From NCBI RefSeq assembly GCF_010731855.1, contig NZ_AP022620.1, forward strand, positions 4,092,001 through 4,156,000: DNA of 64,000 nt, in the 5' to 3' direction. Source of the stretch: Mycolicibacterium anyangense (lineage in GTDB: Bacteria; Actinomycetota; Actinomycetes; Mycobacteriales; Mycobacteriaceae). The notes under the pieces are model-generated. The model had not been told where the DNA came from. It did not search any database and worked only from the letters and a program-made list of their open reading frames with translations. Below are positions 9,346 to 18,294 of the stretch, one piece after another (within the stretch, counting starts at the first letter, position 1; the number at the start of each line of letters is the position of its first letter). The translations under genes were made by a program, and so were the position numbers.

Positions 9346-9362
9346 GTCAAACACTGTTTGGT
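9346..9362. promoter_or_regulatory. Candidate 17-bp island operator (site 2)
   Basis: GTCAAACACTGTTTGGT matches 14 of 16 defined positions of ACCRAACANTGTTYGGT. It lies 25 bp upstream of the CrtI-like gene (start 9321, minus strand). The 332-base stretch 9322-9653 holds this site and otherwise nothing I can assign. Confidence 0.7.
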
Positions 9363-9653
9363 ACCTGATAGGACTATCACATACTGGATGTGGCCCGTCC
9401 AGAACTTCATCCTGCGCCTCCGTTCTGTCGAGGTGAGAGCTCCGCAAGATGCGTGGTGAGCTCAGCGTCGCTCTCCTGCTGACCTGAGGACTCTTGGTGG
9501 CTGGCGTCGATTCAGGCGAAGTCGGCGACGGCGAGGTGTGACAACGCTATGCTCCCGTTATCCGAACGACGTTAGGAGACTGGTGCCGCTACTCGCGGAT
9601 CGCCGACGTGGGCGTCGCGTTCGTGCTTCGACCCTGTCCACCCGGTCACCAGA

Positions 9654-10490
9654 ATGCGGGCGACCGGCGTGAGAAGGGCCAAGGCGCCGAAGCGTTCTCC
9701 GGCGCATTCGCTGCCCCGCACGAAACGGCGTCTGATACGCGCCACACCGTTGCTGCGCATCACGCGCAACCGACTGGGCATGGCGGGCGCTCGACGGATA
9801 GTGACCGAACATCGACATTGGCCGGTGCCCGCTGCAGCGGCCCGCCTCCCGGTCGTCGACGACATGCTCGCGCCCAGACCGGTGTGGCAGCGTGGCGACC
9901 GCATGACCCTGACTGGGGCCTTCGGAGCGGCAGTGGCCGCCTACGTCGTCTGCGCGGTGATCGTCTTCGGTTTCGCATCCGGACACCTGCGCTCGGATCA
10001 GGTAGCGACAGCAGTTGATGCCCACGCTGGACAATTGAACGCACCGCGCCGGAATGCAAACGGGATCCAGCGCGTCGCACCGGGGTTGTCCGGCAATGAG
10101 AAACCGCTGTTTGCGCCGTCGGCCGAGGCGATCGACGCCGAATTCTTCACCAGATTACAGAGCGTGGTGAACGGCATCGAAGGTCAACCGGGCCAGCCGA
10201 GGCCCTACCAGCCCGACCCGATTCAACCGGTCATCGAGCCGGGGTCCGCTGCCGTGCTCGGCCCGCTGGCGCCCGTGCCACCCGCCGTGATCGCCCCTCC
10301 GGTGGTGGGTCCGGGCGGGCAGATTGCAGAGCCGCCGCCGCTCGAAGTCCCTGTGCCATCGATACCCGCCGCCGTACCCCAAACACCTGCCGTCGCGCCC
10401 TCATCACCGGCGGTCGTCACCTCGAGCGCGCAGGCCCCCGAATCAGCCGTCCAACCACCCCTGGAACCGCCGCCGGGCCCGGCCGCTTGA
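9654..10490 (+). CDS. Proline-rich single-pass membrane protein, unknown function
   Basis: An open frame of 278 codons with a basic N-terminus, one clear membrane segment around residues 86-108 (GAFGAAVAAYVVCAVIVFGF), then a long extracytoplasmic tail whose last ~90 residues are dominated by Pro, Ala and Val. I recognise no family. The true start is unclear: ATG 9654 has no ribosome binding site, and ATGs at 9780 and 9903 would also keep the membrane segment. Proline-rich tails on a single anchor are common in mycobacterial cell-envelope proteins. It precedes the mce locus in the same direction but is separated from it by ~890 non-coding bases, so it is probably a separate unit. Confidence 0.5.
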   Translation: MRATGVRRAKAPKRSPAHSLPRTKRRLIRATPLLRITRNRLGMAGARRIVTEHRHWPVPAAAARLPVVDDMLAPRPVWQRGDRMTLTGAFGAAVAAYVVCAVIVFGFASGHLRSDQVATAVDAHAGQLNAPRRNANGIQRVAPGLSGNEKPLFAPSAEAIDAEFFTRLQSVVNGIEGQPGQPRPYQPDPIQPVIEPGSAAVLGPLAPVPPAVIAPPVVGPGGQIAEPPPLEVPVPSIPAAVPQTPAVAPSSPAVVTSSAQAPESAVQPPLEPPPGPAA

Positions 10491-10742
10491 CGGCCTGCGC
10501 ATCCCTCTGCCGATCAGTGCGGCGCAGATCCGCAGGCAACCTGGTATCGGCAGCATGCGGGTTGATCGCCGAGTTCAACACGACACGCACCTAGTCCTCC
10601 CGCTCGCCAATGACCAGGGGGTTGTCGTTTCCAATCCGTTCGCGCACGTCCGGCCCGTGGCTGCCCGCCCGCAGGGTCTCGTCGGTATCCGGCTCACATC
10701 GGCCGCTTGCGGCTGGCGGGCGGGCTGACTCCCAGCGCAGAG

Positions 10743-10761
10743 CCAGGGGCAGCGCCCCTGG
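10743..10761. terminator. Hairpin, possible terminator
   Basis: CCAGGGGC-AGC-GCCCCTGG is a perfect 8-bp stem with a 3-base loop, about 250 bases after the end of the proline-rich gene. No T-tract follows. It could end that transcript, insulate the mce promoter, or be a leader structure. Confidence 0.4.
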
Positions 10762-10843
10762 GTAACCCGTGCCCACACGTACCAAAAGCCGAACGGTAAT
10801 GGTGTCTGGGCCGATGCGAGTGGGCACAGGCCGCACCCAACAA

Positions 10844-10860
10844 TTCGAACAATGTTGGAT
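10844..10860. promoter_or_regulatory. Weak candidate island operator upstream of mce (site 3)
   Basis: TTCGAACAATGTTGGAT matches about 12 of 16 defined positions of the consensus, with the central AACANTGTT core intact. It lies 519 bases before the yrbEA start, farther than at other genes, so its role is uncertain. Confidence 0.35.
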
Positions 10861-11378
10861 AACGTCGATGCTGATGCTCGGATATCGCTGTTGTCAACGT
10901 CAGCGTTCACGCCCTAGTTCGTGTTCGCGCTGCTTGGACGCCCCGCGACGAAGCTGAGAGCCACTCCATTTGTCGCACAAGTAAATTGGAGAGGATCGGG
11001 CGCGCGACTGAATTCCATCGACGGTCAAGTCGAGGAATCTGCCATGGAAGAACCGAACGCCTACCGCGCCGCGACGCCGGTGGGCCACCAGCACTGCTCG
11101 CCGTCGCGGCGGGTTTTACCAGCGCCGATCGGCGAAGTTCCAGAAATTCTTGTCGAGTTAAACCCAGTGCTGTTAGATTGTCCTGCACCACACGACGATC
11201 GGATTGCAGTCCGAGTCACATTGGGCCCGAATCCCGCACATCGATTGACAGAGGGCAACTGGATGGTCACGACGCACACGGGGAGGACTTCGGTGTCAAC
11301 GGACCCTGAGCTGGGAGGACGTCATGGAACGCTTCTGTCGGTCGGTGGGCCTGAACACCGGATAGGGAAGCACCGATA

Positions 11379-12230
11379 GTGGCCAGCATCGCGCCGCCGC
11401 GGAAATCTTCCGTGGGTGGCACGTTCCGTCGGACGGCGTCCAACCTCCGCAGGAGACCCGTTGCGGCCGCCAACAGCACCGGCCGCGGGGTCGGCATGGC
11501 GGTCAACGTCCTCCGCTACGCCGTTGCCGACACTCTCACCCTGCGGCTCCCGTTCGGGGAATTCATGTTCCAATCCTGGGCACTGTTCAAGGTGACCGCC
11601 ATACCCGCGGTGCTGATGGCGATTCCTATCGGCGGAATCGTCACCGTGGTCGTCTCGGGTCTGGTGGCTCAGGTAGGTGCCACCGCCCTGCTGGGCGCCG
11701 CCAGTGGAGTGGGTGTGCTCAGGGAGGGCGCCCCAGTCACCGCCGGATTGCTGATGGGGGGCGCCGCCGCATCGGCCATCGCGTCCGACTTCGGGGCGCG
11801 TGCCATCCGCGAGGAGCTCGATGCGATGCGAGTGCTGGGTGTCGATCCCATCCGGAGGCTGGTGGTCCCACGATTCCTGGCGCTGCTGCTGATCGCGCCC
11901 ATCCTGACCCTGGTCATCATCGTGTCGGGTGTCGGGGCGGCCTACCTGCTTTCCGTGCTGGTCAGCGACGTCGCACCGGGAAGCTTCTGGCAATCGTTTG
12001 GCACGTTCGCCAAAATGACCGACGTCTACTTCGCTATCGCGAAGGGACTCGTCTTCGCCGCGATCGTCGCCATCATCTCCTCGCTGAGAGGTATGGAAGC
12101 CAAGGGCGGGCCGCGAGGTGTGGCCGACGCCGTCAACGCGGCCGTGGTGATCAACACCATTCTGATCCTGTTCGCGAACCTCGCCATCGCGCAGATCGCG
12201 ACCATGTTCTTCCCGACGGCGGTGGCGTGA
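11379..12230 (+). CDS. yrbEA: YrbE-family permease subunit A of the Mce transporter
   Basis: A 283-residue integral membrane protein of the MlaE/YrbE permease family with about five to six hydrophobic segments. The conserved cytoplasmic loop IREELDAMRVLGVDPIRRLV (residues near 145-165) is the part that contacts the ATPase in ABC lipid transporters. It forms the membrane channel with YrbEB for lipid import through the Mce proteins. GTG 11379 follows an AGGGAAG site. It is the first gene of an eight-gene locus with overlapping ends; no ATPase (MceG) gene is seen in the window, as expected since mycobacteria encode it elsewhere. Confidence 0.93.
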   Translation: MASIAPPRKSSVGGTFRRTASNLRRRPVAAANSTGRGVGMAVNVLRYAVADTLTLRLPFGEFMFQSWALFKVTAIPAVLMAIPIGGIVTVVVSGLVAQVGATALLGAASGVGVLREGAPVTAGLLMGGAAASAIASDFGARAIREELDAMRVLGVDPIRRLVVPRFLALLLIAPILTLVIIVSGVGAAYLLSVLVSDVAPGSFWQSFGTFAKMTDVYFAIAKGLVFAAIVAIISSLRGMEAKGGPRGVADAVNAAVVINTILILFANLAIAQIATMFFPTAVA

Positions 12231-13078
12231 TAACGGCGCCGTCAAAACTCAGCCGGACGGGTTCGATAGCCCTCGGCGCAGTGAAGGCTCCATTGCGCGG
12301 GTTCGGGCAGTGGGCACTGTTCATCGGCCAGGTGTTCTTTTACCTACCTCTGACCATCCGCCGATACACCCGCCAGACGCTCGCGGCCACCATCAACATG
12401 GCGTGGGGCAGAGGATCCCTGATCGTCGACGGCGGCACCATCAGCGTCCTGGTCCTTCTCGGCATCGCCACCGGCGCAACCCTGGGCATCGAAGCGCTCG
12501 CAGTCCTGAACATTCTGGGCTTCGGTCCCCTGGCCGGAATCATCAGCGGAGTCGGCGCTGTCCGAGTACTCGGCCCCATCGTCGCCGGAATCGCCTTCAT
12601 GTCACAGGCCGGCACCCGCATGACCGCGGAGATCGGCGCGATGCGGATTTCCGAGGAGATCGACGCGGTCGAGTCGATCGGTTTGCGTCCCATCCCATTC
12701 GTCGTGGGCACCCGCCTGATCGGCGCGCTGACGTGCGTAGTCCCCGGGTACCTGCTGACGCTGATGGGCACCTTCTACACGATCCAACTGGTCGTGGTCC
12801 TGTTGAACGGAGAACACGGCGGCACCTACAACCATTACTTCATCATGTTCCTGACCCCGATGGACCTGCTCTATTCGGCGATCAAGGTGAGCGTCTACTG
12901 CACGGCCGTGACGTTGATCCACTGCTACTACGGATATTTCGCATCCGGAGGACCGGTCGGAGTGGGCATGGCGTCGGGGCGCGCGGTCCGTGCGAGCCTG
13001 GTGACCATCGTCGTCCTGGACCTGACGACGTCGATCCTCATCTGGGGCCTTCAGCCCGTATTCGTCTTCAAGGGATAG
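12227..13078 (+). CDS. yrbEB: YrbE-family permease subunit B of the Mce transporter
   Basis: The partner permease of 283 residues, again multi-spanning, with the conserved loop MRISEEIDAVESIGLRPIPF (residues near 140-160). Order yrbEA-yrbEB-mceA-F is diagnostic of mycobacterial Mce loci. GTG 12227 overlaps the yrbEA stop (GTGA), so translation is coupled. Confidence 0.93.
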   Translation: MITAPSKLSRTGSIALGAVKAPLRGFGQWALFIGQVFFYLPLTIRRYTRQTLAATINMAWGRGSLIVDGGTISVLVLLGIATGATLGIEALAVLNILGFGPLAGIISGVGAVRVLGPIVAGIAFMSQAGTRMTAEIGAMRISEEIDAVESIGLRPIPFVVGTRLIGALTCVVPGYLLTLMGTFYTIQLVVVLLNGEHGGTYNHYFIMFLTPMDLLYSAIKVSVYCTAVTLIHCYYGYFASGGPVGVGMASGRAVRASLVTIVVLDLTTSILIWGLQPVFVFKG

Positions 13079-13090
13079 AGGGGCCGTGTC

Positions 13091-14203
13091 GTGTTAAGAG
13101 GATCAGATCAATACCAGGAGCGTGTGCTCCTCGGCATCGGTGCCGGCGTGGTGCTGGTCATCGTGCTGGCGCTGACCCTGGCTGTACTGAATCCATTCGG
13201 CGGACGACCCGCGGGGCTCTACTCGGTCGCGATCACGACCCCCTACGTCGGCCAGGGCGTGCAGGAGGGGACGCCGGTCGTTCTGCACGGCGTAAAGGTC
13301 GGCGAGGTCACCAGCGTCAAGAACACCGCCGATGGTGAGGTGCGGCTCGACACCGATCTCGAGACCGCCCCCACTCAGGGACTGACCAATGACATGGACA
13401 TCGATTACCGGCCGATCAACTACTTCGGCATTCCGGGCGTCAACCTGATTCCGAGGTCGGGTGGCCAGGCGCTCCACGATGGCAGCCAGCTCAGGTTGGT
13501 CCCGACCGGAAACTTCACTCTTGCCGAGCTGCTCTATCAGCTGGGCAACGTCTCGCAGGCGTCTCTCACACCGCAGTTGATCAGCGTGATCGATCGCGTG
13601 ACCCGCTACACCGACGGACTCAACCCCCTGTTCGAATCCCTGGTCACGATGAGTAGGGCAGTCGAGGCCGTGCAAACCGAACCCACCGAAGAACAGGTTT
13701 CGAGACTGGGTGTGGCGCTCGCCGCGGTTCCGCCGTTCGCGAACGAGTTGGTCATCGGACTCAGGCGCGTCCAGGACTTCAGCTTCTACCCTGGGCAGAC
13801 TCGGGGGCCGGCGGCGTCCAGCGCGATGGTTCTCGCCCCCCCTTATCTGGTGGATGCCCAGATCCCGAGCCTCGGCGAGTTCACCGACCAGTACTTCGAC
13901 ACCTATTGGGACACCGGCCTGGACTCGGCCCAAAACGGACTGTTCAAAGCCGTCGGCACGCTGGTCGGAAGTCACGTGGACGACCTGTACCCGCTCATCT
14001 CCGGGCTCAAGTCGATAACGGACACCGTGCCCGTCCTGCTGCGGCCGCGCGACGTCGCGCAGAAGCTCGCAGAACTGCGCTCCCGGTTCGAACAGCTCTA
14101 TGAAGGCAACGGCGAACAGCGCGCCGTGTCGGTTCGGCTGCTGCTGGACGGCCTACCCGGTGTAGCGGCACCGATGGGAATCGTTACGGAGGCGACGCCA
14201 TGA
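13091..14203 (+). CDS. mceA: Mce family protein A
   Basis: A 370-residue protein with an N-terminal membrane anchor (residues ~13-34), then the MlaD/MCE domain (about 40-120; YSVAITTPYVGQGVQEGTPVVLHGVKVGEV), then a helical region. Mce proteins assemble as a hetero-hexamer that carries lipid across the periplasm to the YrbE permease. It is somewhat shorter than Mce1A-type proteins and has a simple C-terminus. GTG 13091 is the only suitable start after the yrbEB stop. Confidence 0.92.
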   Translation: MLRGSDQYQERVLLGIGAGVVLVIVLALTLAVLNPFGGRPAGLYSVAITTPYVGQGVQEGTPVVLHGVKVGEVTSVKNTADGEVRLDTDLETAPTQGLTNDMDIDYRPINYFGIPGVNLIPRSGGQALHDGSQLRLVPTGNFTLAELLYQLGNVSQASLTPQLISVIDRVTRYTDGLNPLFESLVTMSRAVEAVQTEPTEEQVSRLGVALAAVPPFANELVIGLRRVQDFSFYPGQTRGPAASSAMVLAPPYLVDAQIPSLGEFTDQYFDTYWDTGLDSAQNGLFKAVGTLVGSHVDDLYPLISGLKSITDTVPVLLRPRDVAQKLAELRSRFEQLYEGNGEQRAVSVRLLLDGLPGVAAPMGIVTEATP

Positions 14204-15204
14204 GTACACGAGCTGTCACATGGCGAATCGGGGTGGCTCTGGCAGTTTCGGTCGTCCTGTTCATCCTGCTGTCGAACACCCTCGTCAATCCGGTAGCCGT
14301 AGGCACGCGCTCCTACGTCGCGAACTACACCGATGCATCCGGTCTCCATCAGGACGGCGACGTCCGAGTCCGCGGGGTCCGGGTCGGCAAGATCGAGTCT
14401 GTCCAACTCGCCAGGGTGGATGGACAGAACGTCGCGCAGGTCAAATTCACTCTGGATACCAAGTACGGGATCGTGCGGGACACCCGGCTGGCCATCAAGT
14501 ACCAGGCCCTCACCGGCGTGCGCTACATGGACGTCATGAACCCCGCCGAGGGATACCGCGACGGGGATCTCATCACGCAGGTCCCCACGTCGATGACGCA
14601 ACCGTCATTCGATGTGACGGCCCTGTTCAACGGTCTGCAACCGGTACTGGCGACCTTGAGCCCCGAGGAGATCAACACCTTCACCAACAATGCGGCGACC
14701 TTCCTCACCGGCGACGGAAGCGGGCTGGCGCCGCTCCTGGACAGCATCCGGAAGCTGACCGAGTTCGTGACAAATCGTCAGCAGGTGATCTCGACTCTGA
14801 TCCAGAACCTGTCCAACGTCGCCACCGCCATCGGCGGCAAGTCGCAGAATTTCATCCACATCATCGATCTGCTGAATCAGAACATCGACTCCGTCAACAA
14901 GATCCTGGACGAGTTCCGCAAGGACTACCTGTACAGCAAGGACTTCTTCGATCCGGTGGTCCGACTGCTGCACAACGCCGGATTCCGGAACGGCATCAAC
15001 GTCGATGACTCGCTGGACAGGGCGTTCAGCAACCTCGACAACTTCTTCGACGCATTGAAGCTGGTGCCGGTGGTCGACGAGAACATCCCGCCACCGGTCG
15101 ACGACGGAACGACCGTGGAGCCGTGCTCGCGCGGCAACTTTCAACTACCGGAGACGATGGACGTGTTGCTGAACGGACAGCGGGTGGTGCTGTGCAATCG
15201 CTGA
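14200..15204 (+). CDS. mceB: Mce family protein B
   Basis: 334 residues: N-terminal anchor (about residues 9-28), MCE domain (YVANYTDASGLHQDGDVRVRGVRVGKIESVQL), and a helical segment with long amphipathic stretches near 150-260, followed by a short Cys-containing tail (VEPCSRGNFQL). Length is normal for MceB. The ATG overlaps the mceA stop. Role as for the other Mce subunits. Confidence 0.92.
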   Translation: MSTRAVTWRIGVALAVSVVLFILLSNTLVNPVAVGTRSYVANYTDASGLHQDGDVRVRGVRVGKIESVQLARVDGQNVAQVKFTLDTKYGIVRDTRLAIKYQALTGVRYMDVMNPAEGYRDGDLITQVPTSMTQPSFDVTALFNGLQPVLATLSPEEINTFTNNAATFLTGDGSGLAPLLDSIRKLTEFVTNRQQVISTLIQNLSNVATAIGGKSQNFIHIIDLLNQNIDSVNKILDEFRKDYLYSKDFFDPVVRLLHNAGFRNGINVDDSLDRAFSNLDNFFDALKLVPVVDENIPPPVDDGTTVEPCSRGNFQLPETMDVLLNGQRVVLCNR

Positions 15205-16172
15205 GATCGAGCAGGGTGCTGCGAAGCCCCCTGGCCTGGGGCGTGACCGCGATCGCGGTGGCTGTCATCGTGGCCTTGGCCCTGGCGTACATCCACGAGA
15301 ACCCGCCGGGGAAGGGACGGCTTCTGTCGTTCTACACCGACGACGCGAACGCGATCCGCATCGGAGACGAAGTGCGGATGGCCGGGATCAAGGTGGGGAC
15401 GGTCTCCCGCCTGAAACTGGAGCCGAAACAGGTGCTCGTCACTGCGAAGATCGACGAGACGGCCTTCGTCGGCGATCAATCGCAGGTGGACGTGCGGATG
15501 CTCACCATCGTGGGTGGCTACTACGTGAACGTGACGTCGATCGGCAACGCTCCGTTGGGCTCGGAGGCCATTCCGCTGTCGCGAGTGACCATGCCCTACA
15601 GCCTCATCCAAACACTCGTGGACACCACCAAGATCACCCAGAACGTCAACACCAAGCCCATCAACGAATCTCTGAACCAAATCTCAACGGGCTTGTCGGG
15701 AACCAACGTTCAGGTGATCGCCGCGACAATCGACGCCGGCAATACGTTGATGTCAACGGTCGAACGGCAACGGGGCCAGGTAACCAACATCCTGAACCTG
15801 TCGGACGAATACGTGAAATCTCTCAACGGCTACCGAGACAACCTCGCGTCGCTCGTGAGAAAACTCTCGATCACCACCCAGACGCTGGAGATCTACGACA
15901 AGGGCTTCTCCCAGACCCTGCAGGGGCTCGCCGACGTCACGCTCGCCCTGAAGCCCCTCGGCGATTCCTACGACGCCCACCAACTGGAGTTCATCGAAAA
16001 GGTTCGGGACTTCCTGTACCGCGGCCGACTGTTCGTTGAGCGCAACGGGCTCACAATTCGGGCGCTCAAGCGCACGCAGAATCTGTTCGACCGCGTTCTG
16101 AACGCGCAGAACGCGCCACCGGGGCTGTTGGCGACCGACCTCTGCGTACCGACTCCGGGAAGTGCCTGCTGA
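15192..16172 (+). CDS. mceC: Mce family protein C, short form
   Basis: 326 residues: anchor at about residues 14-33, MCE domain (FYTDDANAIRIGDEVRMAGIKVGTVSRL), then the helical needle region, ending at CVPTPGSAC. Mce1C-type proteins are usually near 500 residues with a Pro-rich tail; that tail is missing here. The frame is open back to 15123, but the part before 15192 is shadow translation of mceB; GTG 15192 overlaps the mceB stop by 13 bases and places the anchor correctly. Confidence 0.9.
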   Translation: MQSLRSSRVLRSPLAWGVTAIAVAVIVALALAYIHENPPGKGRLLSFYTDDANAIRIGDEVRMAGIKVGTVSRLKLEPKQVLVTAKIDETAFVGDQSQVDVRMLTIVGGYYVNVTSIGNAPLGSEAIPLSRVTMPYSLIQTLVDTTKITQNVNTKPINESLNQISTGLSGTNVQVIAATIDAGNTLMSTVERQRGQVTNILNLSDEYVKSLNGYRDNLASLVRKLSITTQTLEIYDKGFSQTLQGLADVTLALKPLGDSYDAHQLEFIEKVRDFLYRGRLFVERNGLTIRALKRTQNLFDRVLNAQNAPPGLLATDLCVPTPGSAC

Positions 16173-17266
16173 TGCCTATACCGTTCTCACACGGGTTGCG
16201 GCGGCTGCTGCCGGGGTCCCTGGCCGTTATGGCCGTACTCGGCGGGTCCTCCTGTTCGCAACACATCGATACGTCCGCGGCCTACTACTGCGCGACGATG
16301 CCCGACAGCGTCGGGCTGTACGTCGGCAACCCGGTGACCCACCTCGGCTATCCCATCGGCGAGGTTGCGTCCATCATTCCGTCTGCTCAGTCGGTCCGGG
16401 TCAACTTCAAGATCGCAAACGGACAGACCATTCCGGCGGATGCCAAGGCGGTGACCAGGTCGACCGCGATCCTGGCCGACAGGGCACTGGAACTCGTCGG
16501 CGACTACGAGAAGAGCGATCACCTGTCCCCGGGGAACTGCATTCCCCTCGACCGGTCGCTGACGCCCAAGACCCTCTCCGAAGTCATCGGCGCATCGACC
16601 AACTTCCTCAATTCGATCAATCCGGCGGGCTCGAACAACGTCAACGGGCTGGTGGAGGGTATTGACGCGGCAGCTCGCAGTCAGGGGGCGAACATCAACA
16701 CCCTGTTGAACACCACGTCGTCGGTGTTGGACTCACCCGACCAGGCCATCGGCGACGTGGCCGCCATCACCCGCAACCTCGGGCAACTGCTCGGCACTCT
16801 CAACGACCTCAACCCATCAACCAAGCAGGTGTTCGATAACCTCGCGTCCCCCGTCGGGGCCGAATTACACGCAACCCTGCGCGGTGCCGACGACTCGTTC
16901 GAGGGCATCATCAACATCATCGCTGCGGCAGCCGCCATAGAGAGGGAACTGGGTCCGCAGGTGCAGCAGTTGCTCGATGCGGTGTCGGTAGCCATCAGAA
17001 AAGCTACCCCCCGTGCCCCGTACTACGCGAGCCTGCTCAACGTGGCGCCGCGCATCATCAACGGCCTGATCAACTTATCCAACAATCACGACTTCACGCT
17101 CCACTACAGGCCTCCGACGTACCGCCTCCGCGCGCCAGAGGGTGTGGCCGCATGCAACATCATGAATGCGTCCCTCCCCGGTAGCTGCGCAAACGTCAAA
17201 GGAACGCCCTACGCGGTCGACGTCGCGTTGCTTCAATACGTGCTAGCCGAGGCGGCGCGAAAGTGA
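16172..17266 (+). CDS. mceD: Mce family protein D, short form, with Cys after signal
   Basis: 364 residues. The N-terminus (GSLAVMAVLGGSSCSQHID) is a signal peptide followed by Cys 28, resembling a lipobox but with Gly rather than Leu/Val/Ile at -3. The MCE domain follows (YYCATMPDSVGLYVGNPVTHLGYPIGEV), then helices and a globular end with two Cys (AACNIMNASLPGSCANV). Mce1D-type proteins are typically near 530 residues, so the tail is absent. Start ATG overlaps the mceC stop (TGATG). Confidence 0.9.
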   Translation: MPIPFSHGLRRLLPGSLAVMAVLGGSSCSQHIDTSAAYYCATMPDSVGLYVGNPVTHLGYPIGEVASIIPSAQSVRVNFKIANGQTIPADAKAVTRSTAILADRALELVGDYEKSDHLSPGNCIPLDRSLTPKTLSEVIGASTNFLNSINPAGSNNVNGLVEGIDAAARSQGANINTLLNTTSSVLDSPDQAIGDVAAITRNLGQLLGTLNDLNPSTKQVFDNLASPVGAELHATLRGADDSFEGIINIIAAAAAIERELGPQVQQLLDAVSVAIRKATPRAPYYASLLNVAPRIINGLINLSNNHDFTLHYRPPTYRLRAPEGVAACNIMNASLPGSCANVKGTPYAVDVALLQYVLAEAARK

Positions 17267-18294
17267 AGTCGACGACTGTGCGTAGCCGGCTGATCGCCGC
17301 CACCGTCGCGACGGTCGCCGCCGTCTCGGTCTCGTCCTGCGCGGCCCTCAGCGTGGACGCCTTGCCGAATCCGGGTCCGTCCTACAGCGACGGATATGAC
17401 CTGGTGATGCAGTTCGAAAGCGTTCTCAATCTGCCCGAGCGGGCGAAGGTAGTGCTGGATGGGGTGACCGTCGGAGTGGTGTCCCACGTGGCTCTCACCA
17501 AAAGTGAGGTGGACGTGACGGCGCGGATGGCCAAGGGTGTCGTCGTTCCGTCCGACATCCACGCGGTGCTCCAACAGGCGACGGTTCTGGGCGATATCTA
17601 CGTGGCGCTGGAGCGACCGACGGCAAGCGCAACGTCGACCCCACCGGGCACCCCGCAAGCGCCGCCACTGCGGGCCGGCGCCGCGATTCCGATGACTCAG
17701 ACGACGTCTCCGCCGCAGTTGGAGGACACCATCGCCAGCCTGGCGAACTTCCTCTCCAGCGGGTCGATTCAAAAAGTCCAGAACACGGTCATCCGCTTGA
17801 ACAGGATCTCACCGCCGAGCGACGAGATCAGGGTTCTGACCGGTCGCATCAAGACGGATCTCTCCGCGCTGGCCAATAACCTGGATTCGGCCGATCAGGT
17901 GCTCGACGGGCTGGCGGGGACCGCGGCGGTCGCGAACGATCGCATTCCGGACCTGCAGTACTTGGCCTCACCGATGGGCCAGCAGGGGGCCAAGAACTTC
18001 ACCAGGGTCGGGAACTATGTGGGCACCATTCTCCCCGGCATTGGCAGCATCACCCTTGGTGGGTACTGGTTGGTCCCCTTCCTCAACTCGCTGGCGGATT
18101 CTGTTGGTGCGACCGAGCAGTCGAAGGTCGCCGGCGAATCGGAGATACCGAAGTACACCAAGATCTTCAACGAGATGTTCCTGGCAACTGAGAAGTACCC
18201 CGCCATCAACATCAAGTCGATCATCGGTCCCGACGGTCGCGAGCTATCGGGCAATGTCCAAGAAGTGCTGCGAATTCTAGGGGCTACGCCGTGA
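17263..18294 (+). CDS. mceE: Mce family lipoprotein E (LprK/LprN type)
   Basis: 343 residues with a good lipobox (VSSC, Cys 26) after an Ala/Val-rich signal peptide, the hallmark of the fifth Mce subunit. The MCE domain follows (YDLVMQFESVLNLPERAKVVLDGVTVGVV), then helices. It should be lipid-anchored on the outer face of the cytoplasmic membrane and join the Mce hexamer. GTG 17263 overlaps the mceD stop (GTGA). Confidence 0.92.
   Translation: MKSTTVRSRLIAATVATVAAVSVSSCAALSVDALPNPGPSYSDGYDLVMQFESVLNLPERAKVVLDGVTVGVVSHVALTKSEVDVTARMAKGVVVPSDIHAVLQQATVLGDIYVALERPTASATSTPPGTPQAPPLRAGAAIPMTQTTSPPQLEDTIASLANFLSSGSIQKVQNTVIRLNRISPPSDEIRVLTGRIKTDLSALANNLDSADQVLDGLAGTAAVANDRIPDLQYLASPMGQQGAKNFTRVGNYVGTILPGIGSITLGGYWLVPFLNSLADSVGATEQSKVAGESEIPKYTKIFNEMFLATEKYPAINIKSIIGPDGRELSGNVQEVLRILGATP

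Larger units (their letters stand above)
10491..11378. other. Long non-coding region upstream of the mce locus
   Basis: No convincing gene is seen in these 888 bases; the open frames here (for example 10921-11379) have arginine-rich shadow-like translations and no ribosome binding sites. It holds a long-range 10-bp inverted repeat (GCCCGCCCGC at 10663-10672, GCGGGCGGGC at 10716-10725), the hairpin at 10743-10761 and a weak operator-like site at 10844-10860. The mce promoter must lie here, possibly with a 5' leader of up to ~500 nt. Confidence 0.5.

Noticed and set aside
11162..11178. ACCCAGTGCTGTTAGAT near the mce start as an operator
   Set aside because: About 10 of 16 positions match, no better than chance in a region of this size; the copy at 10844 is slightly better but still weak.
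10921..11379. A possible 152-codon gene just before yrbEA
   Set aside because: No ribosome binding site, odd composition and no recognisable motif; it looks like chance open frame in G+C-rich DNA.
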